Assembly: GCF_003385215.1 (NCBI RefSeq)
Contig: NZ_PQHW01000008.1
Location: 1 to 64,000 of the forward strand
DNA from: Amycolatopsis thermalba
GTDB taxonomy: Bacteria > Actinomycetota > Actinomycetes > Mycobacteriales > Pseudonocardiaceae
Direction of reading: 5' to 3'
Length of the DNA: 64,000 bases
Positions 8,228-16,107 of the stretch are shown piece after piece. Every line of letters starts with the position of its first letter. Positions within the stretch are counted from its first letter, which is position 1. The position numbers and the translations under genes are program-made. Below the pieces are notes generated by a model. It had not been told where the DNA came from. It saw nothing but the letters and a program-made list of their open reading frames with translations, and did no database searches.

Positions 8228-9415
8228 TCAGTAGTCCTTGACCGAGTACGACGCCACGACCTGCGTGAACTCGTCCACCCCGGTTTCGACCAGGATCTCG
8301 GCCGCCGCGCTCGCGTCCTCGGCCTGACCCGCCTGGGCCCGGCGCTCCCGCAGGTTGACGACCGCCATCTCCTGGTTCGCCCGGGCGTAGTCCCGCAGCT
8401 CCTTCTCATACGCCGCGAACGCCGCCCGGTGGTCGCCGCCGGCCGCGGCCAGCTCGCCGGCCAGCACGTACGCCCCGATCAGCGCCATGCTGCTGCCCTG
8501 ACCGGACATCGGCGAACCGCAGTAACCCGCGTCGCCGAGCAGGACGACCCGGCCGCGCGACCACGAGTCCAGGTGGATCTGCGCCGCGGAGTCGAGGTGG
8601 AAGTCCGCGGCGGCCCGCGCGTACTCCACCAGCCGCGGCATCTCCCAGCTGTCCCCGGCCAGCGCACGAGCCACGATCTCCTTCTGGCCCTCGACGTCCC
8701 GGCGGTCGTAGTCGACCGGCTCCGGGGTGTCGAACATCAGGTACGCCCGCGCCTCGGTGTTGCCCCGCGCGCTCATCACCATCGCGCCGCGCATCCCGCC
8801 GCCCGGCATCTGGTGCATGACCTGCCAGTGGTCCAGGCCGAGGAAGTTCGGCACCGTGCACACGGCCATGCTGATGCCCAGGTCCCGGATGAACCGCTCG
8901 GTCGGACCGAAGACCAGGCGACGGGTGTTCGAGTGCAGGCCGTCCGCGCCGACCACCAGGTCGAACGTGCGCTCCAGGCCGGACTCGAACACCACGCGGA
9001 CCTCGTCGGCGTCCTGCTCCAGGGCGGCGATCGAGTCGCCGAACAGGTACTCGACCTCGCCGCTCGTGGCTTCGGTGATGATCCGCGCGAGGTCGTCGCG
9101 CAGGATTTCGACGTCCGGGCTGTCCAGGTCGCCGCCGCTGACCGTGCGGTCCTCGGTGCGGTAGATCTCGGTGCCGTCGGCGTCCACCACCGACATCCCA
9201 CGCATGCCGGTGCCGTGGGCGCGCAGGGTGTCCAGGATGCCCATGCGCTCGGCGACGTCCAGCGCCGGACCGCGCACGTCGACCGCCTGCCCGCCGGGCC
9301 GTGGGGCGGGCGCCCGCTCCACGACGGTCACGGTGTAGCCGTAGCGCGTGAGCCAGTGCGCGAGGGCGGGCCCGGCGATGCTGGCGCCGGAGATGAGGAT
9401 CTTGGTGTTGGTCAT
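8228..9415 (-). CDS. FAD-dependent aromatic/TetX-like monooxygenase
   Basis: A 395-residue class A flavoprotein monooxygenase. The Rossmann motif GASIAG is at residues 10-15, ERAP at 33-36, the DG motif GADGLHS at 157-162 and the GD motif LLGDAGYC at 292-299, followed by SGQGSSMAL. The family hydroxylates aromatics, antibiotics or polyketides using NAD(P)H and O2. ATG at 9415 is chosen because the Rossmann strand follows at once. It is separated by 47 bp from the upstream sirtuin gene on the same strand. The substrate is unknown; closeness to PHBH/TetX-type enzymes is inferred from motifs only. Confidence 0.88.
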   Translation of the reverse strand: MTNTKILISGASIAGPALAHWLTRYGYTVTVVERAPAPRPGGQAVDVRGPALDVAERMGILDTLRAHGTGMRGMSVVDADGTEIYRTEDRTVSGGDLDSPDVEILRDDLARIITEATSGEVEYLFGDSIAALEQDADEVRVVFESGLERTFDLVVGADGLHSNTRRLVFGPTERFIRDLGISMAVCTVPNFLGLDHWQVMHQMPGGGMRGAMVMSARGNTEARAYLMFDTPEPVDYDRRDVEGQKEIVARALAGDSWEMPRLVEYARAAADFHLDSAAQIHLDSWSRGRVVLLGDAGYCGSPMSGQGSSMALIGAYVLAGELAAAGGDHRAAFAAYEKELRDYARANQEMAVVNLRERRAQAGQAEDASAAAEILVETGVDEFTQVVASYSVKDY

Positions 9416-9462
9416 GCCGTCACCGTGCCGGGCGCCACTGACCGGCCGCTGACGAACGGCTG

Positions 9463-10272
9463 TCAGCCGCCGAGCAACGCGGTCAGCGCGGTCAGCGCGG
9501 GATAGGGGAGCGACACCCCGCGCCCGTGCCGGACCTCGGGTTCGCGCGGGTTGATGCGGATCAGCGCGCCGGTCACGGCGGAGGCCAGCTCGGCGTAGCG
9601 GCGCACGGTGGGCACCGCGCGCCCGGCGCCCAGCTCGACGACGACCGCGCCCCGGTTCGCGCGCCGCCACTCGTCGAGCGCGCGCATCTGGGCGTCCGTG
9701 CGGGCGGACACCCAGTCGAAGTCGCCGAACATCAGGATGTTCGGCCGGGCCAGGCCACCGCAGTTCGGGCAGGACGGCAGCGGCGGGCGGGCGCGCATGG
9801 TGGATTCGTCGACGCCGGGGGAGAACTCCGCGGGCCAGATGTCCGGGCCGCACGGAACGGTGCACTGCAGGTGGTGGATCGAGCCGTGCGCCTCGGCGAC
9901 CAGGCCGAACCCGGCGCGCTGGAACTGGCCGTCCACATTGGACGTGAACACCGCGACGCCGCCGGGCAGCCGGGAGCCGTGCCGCAGCAGCAACCCGAAC
10001 CCGGCGTGCGGTTCGGTCCGGCGGTACAGGTCGAGCCGGTGGCCGTAGAAACCCCAGGCCAGCTCGGGGTCCTCGGCGAAGTGACGCGGGTCGGCGATCT
10101 CGGCGAAGCTCAGCCCGAGCCGCGCGTACGGCGGATAGGCCCGCCAGAACCCCTCGTCGCCGCGGAAGTCCGGGAGGCCGGAGTCGACGCCCATGCCGGC
10201 GCCCGCGCACACGAGGAGCGCGGACGCGCCGGCGAGCATCTCGGCGGCCTCGGCAAGGCCGTCGCCGGACAT
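9463..10272 (-). CDS. Sir2-family NAD-dependent protein deacylase (sirtuin)
   Basis: A 269-residue sirtuin: NAD motif GAGMGVDSGLPDFRG (24-38, with Met-Gly where most have Ile-Ser), TSNVDGQ (110-116), catalytic His in EAHG (H129), a Zn site formed by C137, C141, C168 and C171, and PNILMFGD before the second Rossmann half. It removes acyl groups from lysines, making nicotinamide and O-acyl-ADP-ribose. The ATG shares one base with the stop of mhuD upstream (TGATG), so the two are translationally coupled. The 4-residue spacing of the first Cys pair and the FSPGVDESTM insert are distinctive. Confidence 0.88.
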   Translation of the reverse strand: MSGDGLAEAAEMLAGASALLVCAGAGMGVDSGLPDFRGDEGFWRAYPPYARLGLSFAEIADPRHFAEDPELAWGFYGHRLDLYRRTEPHAGFGLLLRHGSRLPGGVAVFTSNVDGQFQRAGFGLVAEAHGSIHHLQCTVPCGPDIWPAEFSPGVDESTMRARPPLPSCPNCGGLARPNILMFGDFDWVSARTDAQMRALDEWRRANRGAVVVELGAGRAVPTVRRYAELASAVTGALIRINPREPEVRHGRGVSLPYPALTALTALLGG

Positions 10273-10568
10273 CAGTCGAGCGGGACGACCTCGAACTCCA
10301 GCAGGTTCGCCCCGCTGGCCACCGGCCGTGAGCTCTGGCCGGCGTGCGCCTCCTTGGCCGGGCCGCTCGCCCAGGCCTGGTAGGCCTCCTCGGACTCCCA
10401 CTTCGTGTAGACGAAGTAGCGGTTCTCGCCGGCGACCGGGCGCAGCAGCTCGAAGCCGAGGAACCCGGGCTGCCCGTCGACCGAGTGGGCCCGGTTCGCG
10501 AACCGCTTCTCCAGTTCGGGGCCCGCGCCCTCGGGGACCTCGATCGCATTGATCTTCACGACTGCCAT
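10272..10568 (-). CDS. mhuD: MhuD-type heme-degrading monooxygenase
   Basis: A 98-residue ABM-fold protein closely resembling mycobacterial MhuD, which opens heme to mycobilin and releases iron. The family start VVKINAIEVP and block GFLGFELLRPV are present. The residues known to matter in MhuD fall at the same positions: Asn7, Trp66 and His75 (heme ligand). It is cytoplasmic and acts as a dimer. First gene of a two-gene unit with the sirtuin. Its promoter must lie in the 41 bp shared with the divergent AAA+ gene. No iron-box match is obvious there. Confidence 0.92.
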   Translation of the reverse strand: MAVVKINAIEVPEGAGPELEKRFANRAHSVDGQPGFLGFELLRPVAGENRYFVYTKWESEEAYQAWASGPAKEAHAGQSSRPVASGANLLEFEVVPLD

Positions 10569-10595
10569 GGCCTCAGCCTACCCAGCCCACGTGGC

Positions 10596-10601
10596 TATGC
10601 T
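10596..10601 (+). promoter_or_regulatory. Probable -10 element of a leaderless AAA+ transcript
   Basis: TATGCT fits the TANNNT -10 consensus and ends 8 nt before the ATG at 10610, with no Shine-Dalgarno sequence in between. That spacing puts the transcription start at or next to the start codon, the leaderless arrangement common in actinobacteria. No clear -35 is visible. Confidence 0.45.
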
Positions 10602-10609
10602 GGGACGTA

Positions 10610-12013
10610 ATGGGGATCACAGGGGAAGATCGCAAGCTGGCCCGGGGGCTCGCCGGGGACCTGCGGAAACTCGTCCAGACGGCCGCGCTGGTGGTCGAGG
10701 AGGACAACCCGGCCGAGGAGCTCATCGGCCGGATCACCGGGCACCTCGGCGTCGGGTTCCGGCAGATCGTGCTGGTCGGCCAGGACTTCTCGCCGTGGGA
10801 GCACGTGAACGTGCACCGCGGCGTCGAGGCCTACCTCGCCGAACGCGGCGGTGAGCCGGAGTGGTTCGGCGTGACCGGCGCGAACCGGCTGCACGAGGAA
10901 CTGACCGGGATGCTGTCGTCCGCGCGGCGGCACGGCGCGTTCGAGCTGGGCGCGGTCGACATGGCGACCGTCGCGATCGGACCGGAGGAGACCGCGGAGG
11001 TCGTCCAGTTCGGGCTGGTCCTGACGACGGCCCCGGACGGCGGGCCGGTGGTCGTCGCGCTACGCGGGCCGAACCCGCAGCACGGGCCGTCCGCGCTGTC
11101 CAAGGTCGAGGTGCTGGCCGGTGACCGCGCGGCGGCCGGGGCGGTCCGCGACCGGATCGAACAGCTCGCCCGTGAGCACGACGTGCTGCGCGGCCAGGTC
11201 CTGGCGTTCGGCAGCAGCGAGTACCGGGGCAACGAGCTGCTGACGTTCCTGCCCCGCCCGAGCCTGACCGCCGAGCAGGTCGTGCTGCCCGAGGGGGTGC
11301 TGCCCTCGATCGAGGAGCACATCGTCGGCATCGCCGAGCACGCCGACCGGCTGCGCGCCGCGGGCCAGCACCTCAAGCGGGGGCTGCTGCTGCACGGGCC
11401 GCCGGGCACCGGCAAGACGCACACCGTGCGCTACCTGCTGAGCCGCCTGGCCGGCAGCACGGTGATCATCCTCACCGGCGCGGGCATGCGGTTCCTCGAC
11501 AAGGCGGCCGAGCTGGCCCGGCGGTTGCAGCCGTCGATCCTGGTGGTCGAGGACGTGGACCTGGTCGCCGAGGACCGCACCATGCCGGGCGGTGGCGGCG
11601 TGCTGCTGTTCAGCCTGCTGGACGCGATGGACGGGATCGGCGCGGACGCGGACGTCACGTTCGTGCTGACGACCAACCGGCCGGCGGCGCTGGAGGCGGC
11701 GTTGCGGGACCGGCCGGGGCGGGTCGACCTGGCGGTGGAGATCCCGCGGCCGGACGCCGAGGGGCGGCGCAAGCTGTTCGAGCTGTACGGCCGCGGGGTG
11801 GACCTGGTGGCGGACCTGGAGCCGGTGATCGCCGAGACCGAGGGCGTGACCGCGTCGTTCGTGAAGGAGTTGCTGCGCCGCGCGGTGCTGCACGAGATGC
11901 GCAACGGGGTGGACGGCGAGCGGGTGCGGGTGGGCGACAAAGCGCTCGCGACGGCGTTGCGGGCCATGCAGGATTCGCGGAACTCGCTGACCAGGTCGCT
12001 GCTCGGCAGCTGA
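10610..12013 (+). CDS. AAA+ ATPase with an N-terminal uncharacterised domain
   Basis: A 467-residue protein. Residues 1-225 form a domain I do not recognise, with a conserved-looking QIVLVGQDFSPWEHVNVHRG segment. Residues 230-440 are a classical AAA+ module: Walker A GPPGTGKT (263-270), Walker B ILVVEDVD (310-317), sensor-1 VLTTNRP and arginine-finger-like LRDRPGRVD. The lid follows, with a basic C-terminus. This matches FtsH/CDC48-type AAA domains without a protease. It probably remodels a protein partner. No ribosome site is seen (leaderless start proposed). The alpha/beta hydrolase gene follows after 4 bp, so they form an operon. Confidence 0.88.
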   Translation: MGITGEDRKLARGLAGDLRKLVQTAALVVEEDNPAEELIGRITGHLGVGFRQIVLVGQDFSPWEHVNVHRGVEAYLAERGGEPEWFGVTGANRLHEELTGMLSSARRHGAFELGAVDMATVAIGPEETAEVVQFGLVLTTAPDGGPVVVALRGPNPQHGPSALSKVEVLAGDRAAAGAVRDRIEQLAREHDVLRGQVLAFGSSEYRGNELLTFLPRPSLTAEQVVLPEGVLPSIEEHIVGIAEHADRLRAAGQHLKRGLLLHGPPGTGKTHTVRYLLSRLAGSTVIILTGAGMRFLDKAAELARRLQPSILVVEDVDLVAEDRTMPGGGGVLLFSLLDAMDGIGADADVTFVLTTNRPAALEAALRDRPGRVDLAVEIPRPDAEGRRKLFELYGRGVDLVADLEPVIAETEGVTASFVKELLRRAVLHEMRNGVDGERVRVGDKALATALRAMQDSRNSLTRSLLGS

Positions 12014-12017
12014 TTCA

Positions 12018-12776
12018 ATGGGCGCCGTGAGCGTCGTGGACTTCGGTGGCGAGGGCCGTCCGATCGTGTTGCTGCACGGGCTGATGGGCCGGGCGCGCAC
12101 GTGGTGGCGGGTGGCTCAGTGGCTGCGCCGGTACGGGCACGTCGTGGGCCTGGACGCCCGCGGGCACGGGCGCGGGCCGCGCGGCGGGCCGTGGACGACC
12201 GAACAGTTCGTCGCCGACGCCGCCGAGGTGGCGCGGTCGCTGGGCGAACCGGCCGTGGTGATCGGGCACTCCATGGGCGGCCTGCACGCGTGGGCGCTGG
12301 CCGCCGCCGAGCCGGAACTGGTGCACGCCGTGGTGGTCGAGGACATGGCGCCGGACCAGCGCGGCAAGACGGTCGAGACGTGGCGCGGGTACTTCGAGTC
12401 GTGGCCGGTGCCGTTCCAGTCGCTCGCGCACGTGCGGGACTTCTTCGGCGAGACGGGCGAGTACTTCACCGAATGCGTGGAGGAACGCGCCGACGGCTAC
12501 CACCTGATCGCCGAGCTGGACGATCTGTACGAGATCGCCGCGGAGTGGGGGCGGCGGGAGTACTGGTCGCTCGTGGACGGCGTGAAGTGCCCCATGCTGG
12601 TGGTGGAGGCCGAGCACACGTTGATGCCGGCCGGGCAGCAGGCGGAAATGGCGCGCCGGGCCCAGCAGGGGCGGCACCTGGTGGTCCCCGGAGCCGGACA
12701 CGTCGTGCACGACTCGCAGCCGGAGATCTACCGGGGCGCGGTGGAGGCGTTCCTGTCCGAGGTGCTGGGGCGGTAG
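12018..12776 (+). CDS. Alpha/beta hydrolase
   Basis: A 252-residue single-domain hydrolase with oxyanion motif LLHGLMG (18-24), nucleophile elbow GHSMGG (83-88, Ser85), an acid candidate on the strand VVEAEH and the catalytic His in PGAGHVVHDS. The cap region (about 115-185) is helical. It resembles esterase or haloperoxidase-like hydrolases; substrate unknown. ATG at 12018 follows the AAA+ stop by 4 bp, and a GTG at 12027 is an alternative start. It converges with the XRE regulator, 7 bp stop to stop. Confidence 0.87.
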   Translation: MGAVSVVDFGGEGRPIVLLHGLMGRARTWWRVAQWLRRYGHVVGLDARGHGRGPRGGPWTTEQFVADAAEVARSLGEPAVVIGHSMGGLHAWALAAAEPELVHAVVVEDMAPDQRGKTVETWRGYFESWPVPFQSLAHVRDFFGETGEYFTECVEERADGYHLIAELDDLYEIAAEWGRREYWSLVDGVKCPMLVVEAEHTLMPAGQQAEMARRAQQGRHLVVPGAGHVVHDSQPEIYRGAVEAFLSEVLGR

Positions 12777-12783
12777 GCGCGCG

Positions 12784-13617
12784 TCACCGCGCGGACAAGC
12801 GCTCCAGCGCCGCCCGGCTCTCGTCGTCCGCGGGACGGTAGATCACCAGCAGCTGCGCCGCGTCGCGAAGTGGCGTGAGGGTTTCGAACTGCAGGGCGAT
12901 GTCCCCGGCTTCGGGGTGCCGCACCACCTTCTGGCCGCGGCCGTCGACCTTGACGTCCCGTTCGGCCCACCACCATGCGAAGTCCGCGTCGCGCCTCACG
13001 CATTCGGTGATCAGGTCCGTCAACGCCTGGTCGTCCGGATGCGCCGCCCAGGCGGCACGCAGGTGCGCGATCCCCTCCCGCACGACGCGTTCGCGGTCGA
13101 CGTAGAGCTCACGGGTCTTCGGGTGCAGCAGGCACAACCACATCGCGTTGCGCTGCGACGGCGGAAGGGTGTCGAAATCGAGGAGGAGCTTCGCCATCAG
13201 GCCGTTCCAGGCCAGGATGTCGTAGCGGTGGTTCATCAGCATCGCGGGCAGCGGGGCGAGGTCCTCGACCAGCCGGGCCAGCTGCGGCGCGGCGGCGGAG
13301 GCGGGTTCGCCGGTGTCGCGGGGGCGCTGCCGGGTCAGGTCGAACAGGTAGGCGCGCTCGTCGGGGGCCAGGCGCAGAGCCTGGGCCAGCGCGTCCACGA
13401 CCTCCGCCGATGGCCGCAGCCCACGGGCCTGCTCCAGCCGCACGATGTAGTCGACGCTGATCCCCGCCAGCTCGGCGACCTCTTCCCGGCGCAACCCCGG
13501 GGTCCGCCGGGCCCGCCGCCCCGGCGGCAGTCCGAAATCGCGTGGCTCCAGCCGTTCGCGACGGCTGCGCAGGAACGCGGCCAGCTCCTGCGCGGGGTCC
13601 ACGGCGCGAGTGATCAC
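12784..13617 (-). CDS. XRE-family regulator with MmyB-like ligand-binding domain
   Basis: A 277-residue protein. Residues 10-95 hold an HTH_31/XRE domain with the family hallmark RRTPGLRREEVAELAGIS and YIVRLEQARGLRPS. The rest is the MmyB-like PAS-fold domain (PLPAMLMNHRYDILAWNGL; DFAWWWAERDV; LQFETLTP). Such regulators are usually repressors of a divergent oxidoreductase gene and sense a fatty acid-like ligand. Here the divergent neighbour is an aldo/keto reductase. A GTG start at 13617 is used; a GTG at 13599 is possible. Confidence 0.9.
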   Translation of the reverse strand: MITRAVDPAQELAAFLRSRRERLEPRDFGLPPGRRARRTPGLRREEVAELAGISVDYIVRLEQARGLRPSAEVVDALAQALRLAPDERAYLFDLTRQRPRDTGEPASAAAPQLARLVEDLAPLPAMLMNHRYDILAWNGLMAKLLLDFDTLPPSQRNAMWLCLLHPKTRELYVDRERVVREGIAHLRAAWAAHPDDQALTDLITECVRRDADFAWWWAERDVKVDGRGQKVVRHPEAGDIALQFETLTPLRDAAQLLVIYRPADDESRAALERLSAR

Positions 13618-13641
13618 GGACGGTCCAACAGCCCGGGTAGG

Positions 13642-13667
13642 ACCGGTGTTCCCAGGAAACCGGTTCC
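13642..13667. promoter_or_regulatory. Duplicated ACCGGT motif between XRE and aldo/keto reductase genes
   Basis: ACCGGT occurs at 13642-13647 and 13659-13664. The second copy is embedded in the near-palindrome GGAAACCGGTTCC. Both sit in the 119-bp divergent gap, where an XRE/MmyB-type repressor would bind. Inferred from symmetry and position only. Confidence 0.35.
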
Positions 13668-13736
13668 CTTATCCCCGGCCCGCCGTGCCCACAGACTCGT
13701 CCACGGCGACGGATCACGAGCACTGGCGCGCGCAAG

Positions 13737-14654
13737 TTGTTCGACACCTACGTCGAGCGCGGTGGCAACTTCATCGACACCGCCAACACCTACACCGACG
13801 GCAGCTCCGAACGCCTGCTGGGGGAATTCACCCGGGGCAACCGGGAAAGCCTCGTGCTGGCGACGAAGTACACGACGCTGCGCCGTCCCGGCGACCCGAA
13901 CTCCGGCGGCCCGCACCGGAAGAGCATGTTCACGTCGGTGGAGACCAGTCTGCGACGGCTGAACACGGACTACCTCGATCTGCTCTACCTGCACGTGTGG
14001 GACGACACGACTCCGGTGGAGGAGATCCTGCGCGCCATGGACGATCTGGTCCGGCAGGGCAAGGTCCTGCACGTGGCGATGTCCAACGTCCCGGCGTGGC
14101 AGGTGTCGCGCATGCAGGCGATCGCCGACCTGCGTGGCTGGTCGCCGCTCGTCGCGCTGCAGATCGAGTACAACCTGGCGCAGCGCACCGGGGAACGCGA
14201 CTTGATCCCGATGGCACGTGAGCTGGGCTTGGGCGTGATTCCGTACTCGCCGCTGGCGAGTGGGGTGCTGACCGGCAAGTACCGCCGCGACGACGGTGCC
14301 GGGGAGAGCACCCGCCGGAGCTTCAACGCCGATCTGGGCCTGGTCACCGAGCGCAACCTCGCCATCGCCGACGTCGTGCAGGAGGTCGCCGCGGAGCTGG
14401 GGTGCACTCCCGCCCAGGTCGCGCTCGCCTGGACCCTGCGGACCCCGGGTATCACGGCGCCGATCATCGGCGCTCGCACCACCGCCCAGCTGGAGGACAA
14501 CCTCGGCGCCCTGGCGGTCGCCTTCAGCCCCGCCCAGCTGGCCCGGCTCGACGAGGTCAGCGCGATCGACCCCGGCTACCCGCACGCCCTGCTCGCCAGT
14601 GACCACATCCGCACGGTCACCACGGGCGGTCTGAAGATCGACAACCGCCGCTGA
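13737..14654 (+). CDS. Aldo/keto reductase lacking its N-terminal segment
   Basis: A 305-residue TIM-barrel aldo/keto reductase. The catalytic tetrad is present: D14 and Y19 (FIDTANTYTDG), K44 (ATKYT) and H86 (YLHVW). NADPH-site motifs (SNVPAW; YSPLASGVLTGKYR; IIGARTTAQLEDNL) are also kept. Family members start about 35-40 residues earlier with the strand carrying the GLGTMTFG-type motif. Here homology begins at ARKLFDTY and no frame in the 119 bp upstream encodes the missing part. The only start is TTG at 13737, without a good ribosome site. It is either a 5'-truncated pseudogene or an unusual short form. It converges with mutY one base apart. Confidence 0.75.
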   Translation: MFDTYVERGGNFIDTANTYTDGSSERLLGEFTRGNRESLVLATKYTTLRRPGDPNSGGPHRKSMFTSVETSLRRLNTDYLDLLYLHVWDDTTPVEEILRAMDDLVRQGKVLHVAMSNVPAWQVSRMQAIADLRGWSPLVALQIEYNLAQRTGERDLIPMARELGLGVIPYSPLASGVLTGKYRRDDGAGESTRRSFNADLGLVTERNLAIADVVQEVAAELGCTPAQVALAWTLRTPGITAPIIGARTTAQLEDNLGALAVAFSPAQLARLDEVSAIDPGYPHALLASDHIRTVTTGGLKIDNRR

Positions 14655-14655
14655 G

Positions 14656-15534
14656 CTACCGATGTTCGCCGGGGAGCGCGAACCGGCCGTCCGCCGTCTG
14701 CTCCACCAGACCGTCCACCAGCAGCGAATCCAGGCAGCGGTCCCGCTGGCCGGTGTCCGGCCAGACCACGTCCAGGCTCGCCTTCCACACCGGCTCCGGC
14801 GTGCCCCGCAGGACGTCCAGCAGCAGGCCGCGCACGTGGCGGTCCGTCCCGGCGTACTTCTGCGTCGCCTTGGCGGGACCCTGGTACGCCGGGCGGCCGG
14901 CCTTTTGCCAGGCGCAGTCGTCGTACACCGGGCAGTCCGCGCAGCGCGGCGAACGGGCCGTGCACACCACCGCGCCCAGCTCCATCAGGGCCGCCGAGAA
15001 CCGCGCCGCCCGGGCCTCGTCGCGCGGCAGCAGCACCTCGACGTCGGCCATGTCGCGGGTGTTCGACGGCGGGCCCGCGTCACCGGCGCCGTGCACCGCC
15101 CGCGCCACCACGCGCCGCACGTTCGTGTCCACCACCGGCGCCCGCTTGCCGTACGCGAACGCCGCCACCGCCCGCGCCGTGTACGCCCCGATGCCGGGCA
15201 ACGACAACAGTGTGTCCACATCGGACGGCACCACGTCCCCGTGCTCGGTGGCGATCGCCGTGGCCGCCGCGTGCAGGCGCAGCGCCCGCCTCGGGTAGCC
15301 GAGCTTGCCCCACGCCCGCAGCACCTCGCCCTGGCTCGCCGCCGCCAGCGCCGACGGCACCGGCCACCGCACCAGCCACTCGTGCCAGATCGGCTCGACC
15401 CGTGCGACCGGCGTCTGCTGCAGCATGATCTCGCTGACCAGCACACCCCACGCGGTGCACTCCGGCCGCCGCCACGGCAGGTCCCGGGCACACGAGTCGA
15501 ACCAGTCGATCAGCAGTTCGGAGTCGATGGGCAC
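14656..15534 (-). CDS. mutY: Adenine DNA glycosylase MutY
   Basis: A 292-residue HhH-GPD glycosylase that removes adenine opposite 8-oxoguanine. Visible: catalytic Glu35 in SEIMLQQT, the helix-hairpin-helix LPGIGAYTARAV (112-123), catalytic Asp136 in VVDTNV and the 4Fe-4S cluster cysteines C191, C198, C201 and C207 (C-x6-C-x2-C-x5-C). The C-terminal 8-oxoG recognition domain is reduced to about 75 residues, as in other actinobacterial MutY. The carbonic anhydrase gene lies 16 bp upstream on the same strand. Confidence 0.95.
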   Translation of the reverse strand: MPIDSELLIDWFDSCARDLPWRRPECTAWGVLVSEIMLQQTPVARVEPIWHEWLVRWPVPSALAAASQGEVLRAWGKLGYPRRALRLHAAATAIATEHGDVVPSDVDTLLSLPGIGAYTARAVAAFAYGKRAPVVDTNVRRVVARAVHGAGDAGPPSNTRDMADVEVLLPRDEARAARFSAALMELGAVVCTARSPRCADCPVYDDCAWQKAGRPAYQGPAKATQKYAGTDRHVRGLLLDVLRGTPEPVWKASLDVVWPDTGQRDRCLDSLLVDGLVEQTADGRFALPGEHR

Positions 15535-15550
15535 CGAACCAGCGTAAGGG

Positions 15551-16039
15551 TCACTCCACCTCGGAGATCTTGCCGGTGGTCACGTCGTAGACGAACCCGC
15601 GCACCTTGTCCACGTGCGGCAGGTACGGGCTGCGCTTCACGCGCCGCACCGACCGGCGCACGCTGTCCTCGACGTCGCGGAACGCCTCGACCGACCACGT
15701 CGGCCGCACCCCGCACTCCGACTCCAGCTCGTCCTTGAAGTCGTCCTCGGTGACCGACGAGACGCCGCAGCCGGTGTGCTGCATGATCAGCACCTCTTCG
15801 GTGCCCAGCTTGCGCTGCGACAGCGCGAGCGAGCGGATCACGTCGTCGGTGACCACGCCACCGGCGTTGCGCAGGACGTGCACCTCGCCCTCGCCGAGCC
15901 CGAACACGTCGCCGACGCGGATGCGGGCGTCCATGCAGGTCAGGATCGCCACCTTCAGGCCGGGCCGCGCGTTGGAGCGGTCGCCCACGGTCTCGGGGTG
16001 GTCCTGGTTGCGCTGGAGCAGGGTGTCGATCGCGGTCAA
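15551..16039 (-). CDS. Beta-class carbonic anhydrase
   Basis: A 162-residue beta-carbonic anhydrase interconverting CO2 and bicarbonate. Zn ligands C35, H88 and C91 (ILTCMDARI and MQHTGCGV) and the Asp37-Arg39 dyad are visible. Length and the blocks VLRNAGGVVTDDVIRSLA and RGFVYDVTTGK closely match the M. tuberculosis Rv1284 type rather than the longer Rv3588c type. It starts with TTG at 16039, preceded by GGGAGGC at proper spacing. It may be co-transcribed with mutY. Confidence 0.93.
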   Translation of the reverse strand: MTAIDTLLQRNQDHPETVGDRSNARPGLKVAILTCMDARIRVGDVFGLGEGEVHVLRNAGGVVTDDVIRSLALSQRKLGTEEVLIMQHTGCGVSSVTEDDFKDELESECGVRPTWSVEAFRDVEDSVRRSVRRVKRSPYLPHVDKVRGFVYDVTTGKISEVE

Positions 16040-16107
16040 GAATGCCTCCCGGGAGATTGTCCGGATTTCATTCCACCGGACTCATCAAGACCCCGCAATG
16101 AGAGAGA

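Noticed and set aside
9463-10549. Longer start for the FAD monooxygenase or sirtuin extending over mhuD
   Set aside because: Rossmann and sirtuin motifs begin directly after the ATGs at 9415 and 10272, and mhuD occupies the region with a fully conserved protein.
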